A stretch of DNA of 41,536 bases, taken from contig NZ_SSNA01000219.1 in assembly GCF_004799445.1 (NCBI RefSeq), forward strand, positions 1 to 41,536. The letters run 5' to 3'. This DNA is from Bradyrhizobium sp. (lineage in GTDB: Bacteria > Pseudomonadota > Alphaproteobacteria > Rhizobiales > Xanthobacteraceae). This document shows, one piece after another, positions 8,949 to 16,968 of the stretch. Both the position numbers and the translations under genes were made by a program. Below the pieces are notes generated by a model, which made no database searches, was not told where the DNA came from, and saw nothing but the letters and a program-made list of their open reading frames with translations. Positions within the stretch are counted from its first letter, which is position 1. Every line of letters begins with the position of its first letter.

Positions 8949-8973
8949 GGAACTCCGCTAGACAGCGGGCGTT
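8949..8973 (+). promoter_or_regulatory. candidate EcfG (general stress sigma factor) promoter of hpnN
   Basis: GGAAC (8949-8953), 16 nt, then CGTT (8970-8973) matches the alphaproteobacterial sigma-EcfG consensus GGAAC-N16/17-CGTT exactly. The predicted start near 8980 leaves a leader of about 27 nt before the GTG at 9007, with the weak Shine-Dalgarno TTAGAAAGA inside it. A motif this short can occur by chance in 41 kb. The position and strand are what make it credible. Confidence 0.6.
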
Positions 8974-9006
8974 TCCGGCAGGCTGTTAACATTAGAAAGA
9001 AAAAAT

Positions 9007-11595
9007 GTGCTGACAAGTATTGTTGTATCGATTGTCAAAGCCTGCACACGGTTTGCCGTCTCCACCGTCCTGATCGCACTCATCCTGGCGATCGCAGCGG
9101 GCTTCTATACCGCCCGAAAGTTTGAGATCAACACCGATATCAACACGTTGATCTCGCCGGATCTGGATTGGCGCAAGCGGGACATTCAATTCGACGATGC
9201 TTTCGACCGCGACAGGACCATCCTGGCCGTGGTGGAAGGACCGACGCCGGAACTCACGAACTCGGCGAGCGCCGCCCTCGACCAGAAACTGGCTGGCGAT
9301 ACCAAGCATTTCGAATCGGTCCAGCCGCTTGGCTCGGGGGAGTTCTTTGAAAAGAACGGGCTGCTGTTCCTGCCGGTGCCCGAGGTTGCCCGTCTGACCA
9401 ACCAGTTCGGATCCGCCGCGCCGCTGATCGAGATCATGGCCGGCGATCCCAGCCTGCGCGGATTGACCGGTGCGCTGGAAACCGGATTAGCCGGCATCAA
9501 ACGCGGCCAGGTCAAGCTTGACAGCACCGAGCGGCCCTTCAACCTGATCGCCCAGACGGTCGAGAATGTGCTCAATAACGGTAGCGGGACGTTCTCCTGG
9601 CGCGAGCTCGTCAGCGATAAACCTCTGACCGATGCCGATCGCCGCGCCTTCATCGAATTCAAGCCGATCCTCGATTTTAATGCGCTGGAACCGGGAAAGG
9701 CCGCGACGGACGCCATCCGGCAGGCCGCCAGCGATCTCCATCTCGCCGGGGAATATGGCGCGCGGGTCAGGCTGACCGGACCGGTTCCGATCGCCAACGA
9801 GGAATTCGCGACCGTTGCCGATGGCGCTGTCGTCAACGGTATCGGCACCATTCTCGTCGTGCTGTTCATTCTCTGGATGGCGCTGCATTCGGTGAAGATC
9901 ATCTCCGCGGTATTCGCCAATCTCTTCATCGGCCTTTCGATCACCACCGCGGTCGGACTGTGGATGGTCGGATCGCTGAACCTGCTTTCGATTGCGTTCG
10001 CCGTCCTGTTCGTTGGATTGGGCGTGGATTTCGGGATCCAGTTCAGCGTCCGCTACCGGTCGGAACGATTCAAGAGCAACGATCTGCAGACGGCGCTCGA
10101 GAAGGCGGCTGAATATTCCGCAGTCCCGCTATCACTGGCCGCAATGGCGACGGCGGCCGGATTCCTTTCGTTCCTGCCGACCGACTACAAGGGTGTTTCG
10201 GAACTCGGGAAGATCGCCGGTGTCGGCATGCTGGTTGCCTTTCTCTCCAGCATCACGGTGCTGCCGGCGCTGCTCAGTCTGCTCAATCCTCCCGGGGAAA
10301 AGGAACCCGTTGGCTACGCGTTCCTCGCGCCGGTCGATCATTTCCTCGAAAAGCACCGCGTCGGCATCATTGTCGGGACCCTGCTGATTGCGGTTGCCGG
10401 CCTGCCGCTGCTGTATTTCCTCAGATTCGATTTCAACCCGATCAATCTGCGCAATGCCAAGGTCGAATCGATTGCCACCTTTCTCGATCTGAGGAGAGAT
10501 CCCAACACCGGCGCCAACGCCATCAATGTGATGACGAACTCGGAAGCCGATGCGAAGAAGATTGAAGCGCGGCTTGAAAAGGTACCGGAAGTCCTCCGCG
10601 TGATGTCGCTGGACAGTTTTGTGCCCGAAGAGCAGCCGGAAAAGCTCAAGCTCATCGCCCAGGGCGCCAAGGTGCTCAATCCCGCGCTCAACCCCGAATC
10701 GATCGATGCTCCGCCGTCGGACGCGGAGAACGTGGAGGCCCTGAAGGGAACTGCGGATAGTCTGCGGAAGACCGCCGGCGACGCCAAGGGGCCGGGGGCA
10801 GTGGCGTCGCGGCGGCTCGCCGACGCCTTGTCAAGGCTCGCCGATTCAAATCAGTCCGTGCGGGACAAGACCCAGGCCATCTTCGTCACCCCGCTGAAGG
10901 TGGTGCTCGATCAACTCAAGAACGCGCTGCAGGCCCAGCCGGTCAGCCTGAAGACGTTGCCGGCCGATCTGGTGCGTGGCTGGAAAACCAAGGACGGCCT
11001 GACGCGCGTCGAGGCGCAGCCGCGCGGCGACCCCAACGACAACGACACGCTGCGCAAGTTTGCCGGAGCGGTTCTGGCTGCCGAGCCGAACGCGATCGGC
11101 GGACCGGTATCGATTCTCAAATCCGGCGATACCGTCGTCAAGGCCTTCATCCATGCCGGCCTGACGGCGCTGGTCGTGATCGGTTTTCTGCTCTGGCTCA
11201 CCTTGCGGCGCATCACCGACGTGCTGTTGACGCTGGTTCCGCTGCTGGTGGCCGGAGCTGTGACGATGGAAATCTGCGTGTTGATCGGGCTGCCGCTCAA
11301 CTTCGCCAATATCGTCGCGCTGCCATTGCTGCTCGGCGTCGGCGTGGCATTCAAGATTTATTACGTCACGGCATGGCGCGCCGGCAAAACAAATCTGCTG
11401 CAGTCGAGCCTGACGCGGGCCATATTTTTCAGCGCCATGACGACAGCCACGGCGTTCGGCAGCCTGTGGCTGTCGAGCCATCCGGGGACTGCGAGCATGG
11501 GCAAGCTGTTGGCGCTCTCGCTGCTCACGACGCTTGCCGCGGTGTTGCTGTTTCAGCCGGCGCTAATGGGCAAACCGCGCGATGTCGGGGAGTAG
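9007..11595 (+). CDS. hpnN: hopanoid transporter HpnN (RND/MMPL family)
   Basis: This 862-residue inner-membrane protein has two RND-type halves. One transmembrane helix lies near residues 15-35, then a periplasmic domain with INTDINTLISPDLDWR. A first helix bundle (about 280-460) contains VGLGVDFGIQFSVRYRSER. A second periplasmic domain follows, and a last bundle (about 710-860) contains LPLLLGVGVAFKIYY. In Rhodopseudomonas palustris HpnN is needed to move hopanoids to the outer membrane. The start is GTG 9007; the overlapping ATG at 9005 is in a frame that stops at once. The 3' end overlaps a convergent DUF2147 gene by 33 bp. Confidence 0.94.
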   Translation: MLTSIVVSIVKACTRFAVSTVLIALILAIAAGFYTARKFEINTDINTLISPDLDWRKRDIQFDDAFDRDRTILAVVEGPTPELTNSASAALDQKLAGDTKHFESVQPLGSGEFFEKNGLLFLPVPEVARLTNQFGSAAPLIEIMAGDPSLRGLTGALETGLAGIKRGQVKLDSTERPFNLIAQTVENVLNNGSGTFSWRELVSDKPLTDADRRAFIEFKPILDFNALEPGKAATDAIRQAASDLHLAGEYGARVRLTGPVPIANEEFATVADGAVVNGIGTILVVLFILWMALHSVKIISAVFANLFIGLSITTAVGLWMVGSLNLLSIAFAVLFVGLGVDFGIQFSVRYRSERFKSNDLQTALEKAAEYSAVPLSLAAMATAAGFLSFLPTDYKGVSELGKIAGVGMLVAFLSSITVLPALLSLLNPPGEKEPVGYAFLAPVDHFLEKHRVGIIVGTLLIAVAGLPLLYFLRFDFNPINLRNAKVESIATFLDLRRDPNTGANAINVMTNSEADAKKIEARLEKVPEVLRVMSLDSFVPEEQPEKLKLIAQGAKVLNPALNPESIDAPPSDAENVEALKGTADSLRKTAGDAKGPGAVASRRLADALSRLADSNQSVRDKTQAIFVTPLKVVLDQLKNALQAQPVSLKTLPADLVRGWKTKDGLTRVEAQPRGDPNDNDTLRKFAGAVLAAEPNAIGGPVSILKSGDTVVKAFIHAGLTALVVIGFLLWLTLRRITDVLLTLVPLLVAGAVTMEICVLIGLPLNFANIVALPLLLGVGVAFKIYYVTAWRAGKTNLLQSSLTRAIFFSAMTTATAFGSLWLSSHPGTASMGKLLALSLLTTLAAVLLFQPALMGKPRDVGE

Positions 11596-12159
11596 GCAGA
11601 TATCGCCGACCGGATCAGCCGACGGTGCGGCCGTCGCCTGTTTTTGACCGGAGGTTTTCGCGGCCGGGCTGACGGATCCCGTGGTCTTCGGCGCGGCCGG
11701 GGACTTCGGGGTGCCCTTGGCCATGCCGTTGGCAGGGCTCGAGGGAATTGGACCTGCGACGCGGGTCCAGGTTTCCCCGCCGCAGAGAAAGCCCAGCACG
11801 CAGCCTTGAATTTCAAGCTGGTCGGATCCGACCGGCTTGATCGTCGAACTGTAGAATTGTCCGTCCTTGGCGTTGTAGACTTGGCCTTCCCATTGATCGA
11901 CGCCAGCTTTCTTCTTCATGTCGATCAGGATCGGCATGCCCAGGGTCGGCCTGCTCTTTTTTGAGACGTCCGGATTGTTGGTGTCGTGCCCGCCCGGGGT
12001 CTTTTCCCAGGCCACCGCCCCCCACATGCTGCCGTTGCACTCGGCGACACGGATGTTGGCGACGCCGTCGGCGACCTTCCAGTCGCCCGTCGGATCCGCC
12101 GCCAGGGCGGACGCGGGTCCGGTCGCCAAAAATATCCCGGTAAATATTACTTTGCGCAT
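11563..12159 (-). CDS. DUF2147 family secreted protein
   Basis: This protein of about 198 residues starts at ATG 12159 with a signal peptide (MRKVIFTGIFLATGPASALA). An ATG at 12183 is also in frame but would put eight residues before the signal sequence. The mature N-terminal domain is DUF2147-like: DPTGDWKVADG, then VAECNGSMWGAVAWEK, GMPILIDMKK and YSSTIKP. A low-complexity Pro/Ala/Lys tail follows. It is probably periplasmic. Its function is unknown. It sits between hpnN and hpnO on the opposite strand, and its last eleven codons overlap hpnN. Confidence 0.85.
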   Translation of the reverse strand: MRKVIFTGIFLATGPASALAADPTGDWKVADGVANIRVAECNGSMWGAVAWEKTPGGHDTNNPDVSKKSRPTLGMPILIDMKKKAGVDQWEGQVYNAKDGQFYSSTIKPVGSDQLEIQGCVLGFLCGGETWTRVAGPIPSSPANGMAKGTPKSPAAPKTTGSVSPAAKTSGQKQATAAPSADPVGDICLLPDIARFAH

Positions 12160-12284
12160 GATGTTTCGTTGGCAGTGCAACATGGTTTAAACCTGTGCTT
12201 AATTAGATGATGCGGTGGAAGGGCAAAACGCCGCATTGAGCGTTTTCAGTTGACGGAACGGCCAACAATCGAAGTATGTAGCTG

Positions 12285-13676
12285 ATGCCATATTCAAATC
12301 TAGACGTTTCCGAGATGTTTGCAGATCGGCAGTCGCAGCGCAGTTCCCTGCATGCGCGCCATTTGAACGAACAACTGGTACGGGTCCTGAAGACGATAGG
12401 CTATGATGTCGGCTTTCAGAAGGGCCAGGGCCAGTACCTGTTCGATCGCGACGGGGCTCGCTACCTCGACTTACTCAGTGGTTTTGGCGTTTTTGCGATC
12501 GGGCGGAACCATCCGGCGCTGCGCCAGGCGTTGAAGAGCGTTCTGGACAGCGATCTGCCTAATCTGGTGCAGCTCGATGTTTCGACCCTGGCCGGGGTAC
12601 TTGCGGAACGGCTGCTCAAATATGTCCCATATCTGGACAAGGTGTTTTTTGCCAATTCCGGCGCGGAATGTGTCGAAGCTGCGATCAAGTTCGCGCGCAG
12701 CGCCACCGGCCGGCCGGGTATCGTCTACTGCGCCCATGCTTACCACGGATTGACCTACGGTGCGCTTTCGCTGACCGACGATCCCAACTTCCGCGGCGGG
12801 TTCCAGCCGCTGCTGCCCGGATGCACCTCGATACCGTTCAATGATCTTGCCGCGCTCGAGCAGGCATTGTCCTCGCGCGAAGTTGCCGCCTTCATTGTCG
12901 AGCCGATCCAGGGCAAGGGCGTCAACATGCCCACCGACGAATTTCTCCCGGGCGCGGCCGCGCTCTGCCGCAAGTATGGCACCTTGATGGTGGCGGACGA
13001 GATCCAGACCGGAATGGGTCGAACGGGGCGGTTTCTCGCGGTCGAACACTGGAATGTCGAACCCGATATGGTCCTGATTTCCAAGGCGCTGTCGGGCGGT
13101 CATGTCCCGGTCGGCGCATTGCTGACCCGCAAGGCGATCTTCGACAAGATTTTCAGCCAGATGGATCGCGCGGTCGTGCACGGATCGACCTTTGCCAAAA
13201 ACGATTTGGCGATGGCGGCCGGAATCGCCACGCTCGAGGTACTGAAGTCGGAGAAGCTGATCGAGGCCGCGGCCAAGCGCGGCGCCGAGCTTCGGCTGGC
13301 GCTGACCCGAATGGTTCCTGGTTATGAGCTTTTGAAGGAAGTCCGCGGCAAGGGACTGATGATCGGCCTGGAGTTCGGCTCGCCGAAGTCGTTGCGGTTG
13401 AAAGCGTCATGGAACGTGCTCGAAACCGCCAACAAGGGCCTGTTTTGCCAGCTCATCACGGTGCCCCTGTTCAAGGATCACAAGATCCTGACCCAGGTCT
13501 CCGGCCACGGCAGCCACACCATCAAGCTGTTGCCGCCGCTGACCATCACTGAAGAAGATTGCCGCTGGATCGAGACCGCGTTCGACCAGGTGATCGCTTC
13601 CAGCCACAAGGTCCCGGGCGCGATCTGGTCGCTCGGCAAGACGCTGGTCGACAACGCCGTGCGCAGGTCGGCGTAA
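12285..13676 (+). CDS. hpnO: hopanoid aminotransferase HpnO (class III, PLP-dependent)
   Basis: HpnO is a 463-residue class III aminotransferase needed for making aminobacteriohopanetriol in R. palustris. Visible features are the cofactor-phosphate segment ANSGAECVEAAIKFARS, the aspartate in VADEIQTGMGRTG that contacts the PLP ring nitrogen, and the Schiff-base lysine in LISKALSGGHVPVG. The ornithine/acetylornithine aminotransferase family is the nearest alternative. The hopanoid context and the long N-terminal extension before the catalytic domain favour HpnO. The Shine-Dalgarno is weak. A TTGACG at 12250-12255 could be a -35, but its -10 would be poor. Confidence 0.92.
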   Translation: MPYSNLDVSEMFADRQSQRSSLHARHLNEQLVRVLKTIGYDVGFQKGQGQYLFDRDGARYLDLLSGFGVFAIGRNHPALRQALKSVLDSDLPNLVQLDVSTLAGVLAERLLKYVPYLDKVFFANSGAECVEAAIKFARSATGRPGIVYCAHAYHGLTYGALSLTDDPNFRGGFQPLLPGCTSIPFNDLAALEQALSSREVAAFIVEPIQGKGVNMPTDEFLPGAAALCRKYGTLMVADEIQTGMGRTGRFLAVEHWNVEPDMVLISKALSGGHVPVGALLTRKAIFDKIFSQMDRAVVHGSTFAKNDLAMAAGIATLEVLKSEKLIEAAAKRGAELRLALTRMVPGYELLKEVRGKGLMIGLEFGSPKSLRLKASWNVLETANKGLFCQLITVPLFKDHKILTQVSGHGSHTIKLLPPLTITEEDCRWIETAFDQVIASSHKVPGAIWSLGKTLVDNAVRRSA

Positions 13677-13784
13677 CGTTAGGTCTTCCTGTAATCCTGT
13701 TTCCGTAGCTATCTCCTGCCGCGTTTGTGGTCGACGTCGCTCGCGTATGGCAGGCGCGCGTCGTGACAGGACATTTCTTGCAGA

Positions 13785-15401
13785 TCAGCGCCCATCCTCC
13801 AGAATCATGGTTGCGCCTTTCTCGGCAATCATCGCGGTCGGGGTATTGGTATTGCCGGAGGTGATCGTCGGCATCACCGAGGCATCGGCCACGCGCAGTC
13901 CCGCAATCCCGTAAAAACGCAAGCGCTCATCGACGACCGCCATCGGATCGCCCGCCGTACCCATCTTCGCGGTTCCCACCGGGTGAAAAATCGTGGTGCC
14001 GATATCGCCGGCGGCTTTCGCCAGCGACGCATCGTCGTCGCCGACCGACGGGCCCGGCAGAAATTCCTCGGGGTGATAGGGCGCGAGTGCCGGCTGCTTC
14101 ATCAGCCGCCGCGTCGCGCGGATGGCATCGGCGGCGACCTGACGATCTTCGCCGGTCGACAGATAGTTCGGCGCGATCGAGGGCGCCTGATCCGGCAGCG
14201 CCGAGCGAAGGCGCACGGTGCCGCGCGAGGTCGGCTGCAGATTGCAGGCGCTCACCGTGATCGCGGGGAAGCGGTGCAATGGATCGCCGAACTTGTCGAG
14301 CGAGAGCGGCTGCACGTGGAACTGGATATTGGCGCGTTCGCGATGCGGATCCGAACGGGTGAAGATGCCGAGCTGCGACGGCGCCATGGTCAGCGGACCG
14401 CGGCGGCGGAAGGCATAATCGAGGCCCATCAGACCGCGCCGGATCAATGAATAATAGGTCTCGTTGAGCGTGCGTACGCCATCGACCTTGTAGATAGCGC
14501 GCTGCTGCAGATGATCCTGCAGATTTCGTCCGACGCCTTGCCGGTCCAGCACACTGTCGATCCCGAGCGGGGTCAGCCATTCCGCCGGCCCGATGCCGGA
14601 GCGGTGCAGCACCTGGGTTGAGCCGATCGAGCCGGCGCACAGGATCACCTCGCCCTTGGCGCGGGCCTCGATGACTTCGCCACCGCTGGTGAAGCGCACG
14701 CCGGCGGCGCGGCCGTCCTCGATGATGAGGCAGTCGACCAGCACGTCCTTTTCAAGCCGCAGATTGGCGCGCTTCAAAGCGGGCTTGAGGAAGCCGCGCG
14801 CCGACGACCAGCGGCGTCCGCGCTTCTGGTTGACGTGGAAATAGCCGACGCCCTCATTGTCGCCGGTGTTGAAATCCGCAATTTTGCGAATTCCCATCTG
14901 CTCCGCCGCGTCGCCAACCGCGTCCAGAATGGCCCATGACAGCCGCGGGGCTTCGATCCGCCAGCCGCCGCCGGTGCCGTGGTGCTCGCTGTCGCCCAGA
15001 AAGTGATCCTCAAGCCGGCGGAACGCGGGCAGCACATCGTCGTAACCCCAGCCGGCCAGCCCGAGCTGGCGCCAATGGTCGTAGTCGGCGGCCTGTCCGC
15101 GCATCGAGATCATGGCGTTGATGGCGGAAGAGCCGCCGATCACCTTGCCCCGGGGATAGGCCAGCGAGCGGCCGTTGAGGCCGGCCTCGGGTTCGGTCCG
15201 GAACATCCAGTCCGAACGCGGGTTGCCGATGGCGAAGAGATAGCCGACCGGGATGTGAAACCAGATCCAGTTATCGCTGCCGCCGGCTTCCAGGATCAGC
15301 ACCCGGTTCCTGGGGTCGGCCGACAGCCGGTTGGCAACGATGCAGCCGGCGGTGCCCGCACCAACGACAATGTAGTCGAAATCACCGTCAAGCCGCTTCA
15401 T
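13785..15401 (-). CDS. GMC-family FAD oxidoreductase (choline dehydrogenase-like)
   Basis: This 538-residue flavoprotein is of the glucose-methanol-choline family. The N-terminal FAD motif is VVGAGTAGCIVANRLS (from about residue 13), followed by LILEAGG. The family signature around YPRGKVIGGSSAINAMI is present. The C-terminal catalytic segment is FHPVGTAKMGT with the active-site His, and GNTNTPTAMIAEKGA carries the Asn that is the usual second catalytic residue. The frame is open to 15824, but the protein begins naturally at ATG 15401. The substrate is an alcohol that cannot be named from sequence. There is no BetB or BetI neighbour, so choline is not indicated. Confidence 0.9.
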   Translation of the reverse strand: MKRLDGDFDYIVVGAGTAGCIVANRLSADPRNRVLILEAGGSDNWIWFHIPVGYLFAIGNPRSDWMFRTEPEAGLNGRSLAYPRGKVIGGSSAINAMISMRGQAADYDHWRQLGLAGWGYDDVLPAFRRLEDHFLGDSEHHGTGGGWRIEAPRLSWAILDAVGDAAEQMGIRKIADFNTGDNEGVGYFHVNQKRGRRWSSARGFLKPALKRANLRLEKDVLVDCLIIEDGRAAGVRFTSGGEVIEARAKGEVILCAGSIGSTQVLHRSGIGPAEWLTPLGIDSVLDRQGVGRNLQDHLQQRAIYKVDGVRTLNETYYSLIRRGLMGLDYAFRRRGPLTMAPSQLGIFTRSDPHRERANIQFHVQPLSLDKFGDPLHRFPAITVSACNLQPTSRGTVRLRSALPDQAPSIAPNYLSTGEDRQVAADAIRATRRLMKQPALAPYHPEEFLPGPSVGDDDASLAKAAGDIGTTIFHPVGTAKMGTAGDPMAVVDERLRFYGIAGLRVADASVMPTITSGNTNTPTAMIAEKGATMILEDGR

Positions 15402-15546
15402 AAGCCACCACCACGCCAGCCATCCCCGGGAAACAAGGCCATAGCGTCGCGATGGCCCGCTGTACAGCGCCGCGCGGAGTATTGGGCGGGTCGTGGCTAG
15501 CGTGCTAGACAGGCCAAATACCCCGAAGTTTGGACCGAGATTACCC

Positions 15547-16719
15547 ATGCCCATCGTCAATCGCGTCGCTGATCTGCAACCCGACATCCAGGCCTGGCGC
15601 CGGGATATCCATGAACACCCCGAATTGCTGTACGATGTTGACCGCACGGCGGCTTTCGTGGCGGAGCGGCTTCGTGAGTTCGGCTGCGACGAGATCGCGA
15701 CAGGACTTGGCCGCACCGGCGTCGTCGGTGTCATCAGGGGTCGCAAGGCTGCCGGCCAGCGCGAGATCAGGGGGATCGGGCTTCGCGCCGATATGGATGC
15801 GCTGCCGATCGTGGAGGCGACCAAACTGCCTTACGCCTCCAGGACGCCGGGCAAGATGCATGCGTGTGGCCACGACGGCCATACCGCGATGCTGCTTGGC
15901 GCGGCCCGCTATCTCTCGGAGACCAGGAATTTCGCCGGCGACGCGGTTGTCATCTTTCAGCCGGCGGAAGAGGGCGGCGCCGGCGCAGCGGCGATGATCA
16001 GGGATGGCTTACTGGACCGCTTCGCCATCGATCAGGTTTACGGCATGCACAACGGCCCGGGCATTCCGGTCGGTTCGTTTGCGATCCGGCCCGGTCCGAT
16101 CATGGCCTCCACGGATTCCGTCGACATTTCGATCGAAGGGCGCGGCGGGCATGCGGCGCGTCCGCATCTCTCGATCGATTCCGTGATGGTTGGCGCCCAG
16201 CTGATCACGGCGTTGCAGTCCATCGTGTCGCGCAGCGTCGATCCCCTGGAATCCGCGGTTGTTTCGATCTGCGAATTCCACGCCGGCAACGCGCGCAACG
16301 TGATCCCGCAAACCGCCGAGCTGAAGGGCACCGTCCGCACCCTGACGGCCGAGGTACGGGCGCTGGTCGAAAAGCGCGTGCGCGAGGTGGTCGACGGCGT
16401 GGCGCGCATCACCGGCGCGAAGATCAACCTGAAATACGAACGTGGCTATCCGGTGGTGGTCAACCACCCCTCGCAGACGGATGTCGCGATCCAGGTGGCG
16501 AAGGAGGTTGCCGGCGACGCCAATGTTCAGGAGATGGTGCCGTTGATGGGCGGGGAGGATTTCGCCTTCATGCTGGAGCAGCGGCCGGGTGCGTTTATTT
16601 TCTGCGGCAACGGCGACAGCGCGGGCCTGCATCATCCGGCCTACGATTTCAACGACGAGGCCATCGTCTTTGGCACCTCGTACTGGATCAAGCTGGTCGA
16701 GAACACGCTGGCGGCGTGA
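15547..16719 (+). CDS. M20-family amidohydrolase (hippurate/N-acyl amino acid hydrolase type)
   Basis: This 390-residue metallopeptidase-fold hydrolase belongs to M20D. Metal-binding segments are GKMHACGHDGHTAMLLGAA (residues 102-120, with C107 and H109), the catalytic QPAEEGGAGA, and GMHNGPGIPVG. The C-terminal ligand segment is GGEDFAFMLEQRPGAF, and an internal dimerisation domain lies between. ATG 15547 gives a normal N-terminus (MPIVNRVADLQPDIQAWRRD); an upstream ATG at 15493 adds 18 unlikely residues. The enzyme probably removes acyl groups from amino acids in the cytoplasm. It is divergent from the GMC oxidoreductase. A strong terminator follows. Confidence 0.92.
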   Translation: MPIVNRVADLQPDIQAWRRDIHEHPELLYDVDRTAAFVAERLREFGCDEIATGLGRTGVVGVIRGRKAAGQREIRGIGLRADMDALPIVEATKLPYASRTPGKMHACGHDGHTAMLLGAARYLSETRNFAGDAVVIFQPAEEGGAGAAAMIRDGLLDRFAIDQVYGMHNGPGIPVGSFAIRPGPIMASTDSVDISIEGRGGHAARPHLSIDSVMVGAQLITALQSIVSRSVDPLESAVVSICEFHAGNARNVIPQTAELKGTVRTLTAEVRALVEKRVREVVDGVARITGAKINLKYERGYPVVVNHPSQTDVAIQVAKEVAGDANVQEMVPLMGGEDFAFMLEQRPGAFIFCGNGDSAGLHHPAYDFNDEAIVFGTSYWIKLVENTLAA

Positions 16720-16760
16720 CGCCTCGCGACGGAGTTTCAAAGCTATATATCCCAGGTAAC

Positions 16761-16787
16761 AAGGCCCGCGCACCACGCGGGCCTTTC
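16761..16787 (+). terminator. intrinsic terminator after the M20 amidohydrolase
   Basis: AAGGCCCGCG and CGCGGGCCTT form a perfect 10-bp stem around a 5-nt loop, followed by TCTC with few T residues. It lies 42 bp after the amidohydrolase stop. Confidence 0.8.
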
Positions 16788-16838
16788 TCATGTCAAATCC
16801 GCCGTATCATACCAACGGCCGCGACCATTGACTCACTA

Positions 16839-16945
16839 CGTCATCCTGAGGTGCGAGCGAAGCGAGCCTCGAAGGATGGCAACATGCACGGACTCGCGAC
16901 CATCCTTCGAGGCCCGCGCGAGAGCGCGGGCACCTCAGGATGACG
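16839..16945. repeat. palindromic intergenic repeat, family C (two-armed)
   Basis: The outer arms CGTCATCCTGAGGTGC (16839-16854) and GCACCTCAGGATGACG (16930-16945) are exact reverse complements. Inner arms CGAGCCTCGAAGGATGG (16863-16879) and CCATCCTTCGAGG (16900-16912) also pair. From memory this is a very common Bradyrhizobium intergenic element. It fills the gap between the amidohydrolase terminator and the 3' end of the phosphate transporter. Confidence 0.85.
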
Positions 16946-16968
16946 GTCATTGTCTGGTGCCGTTGGCA

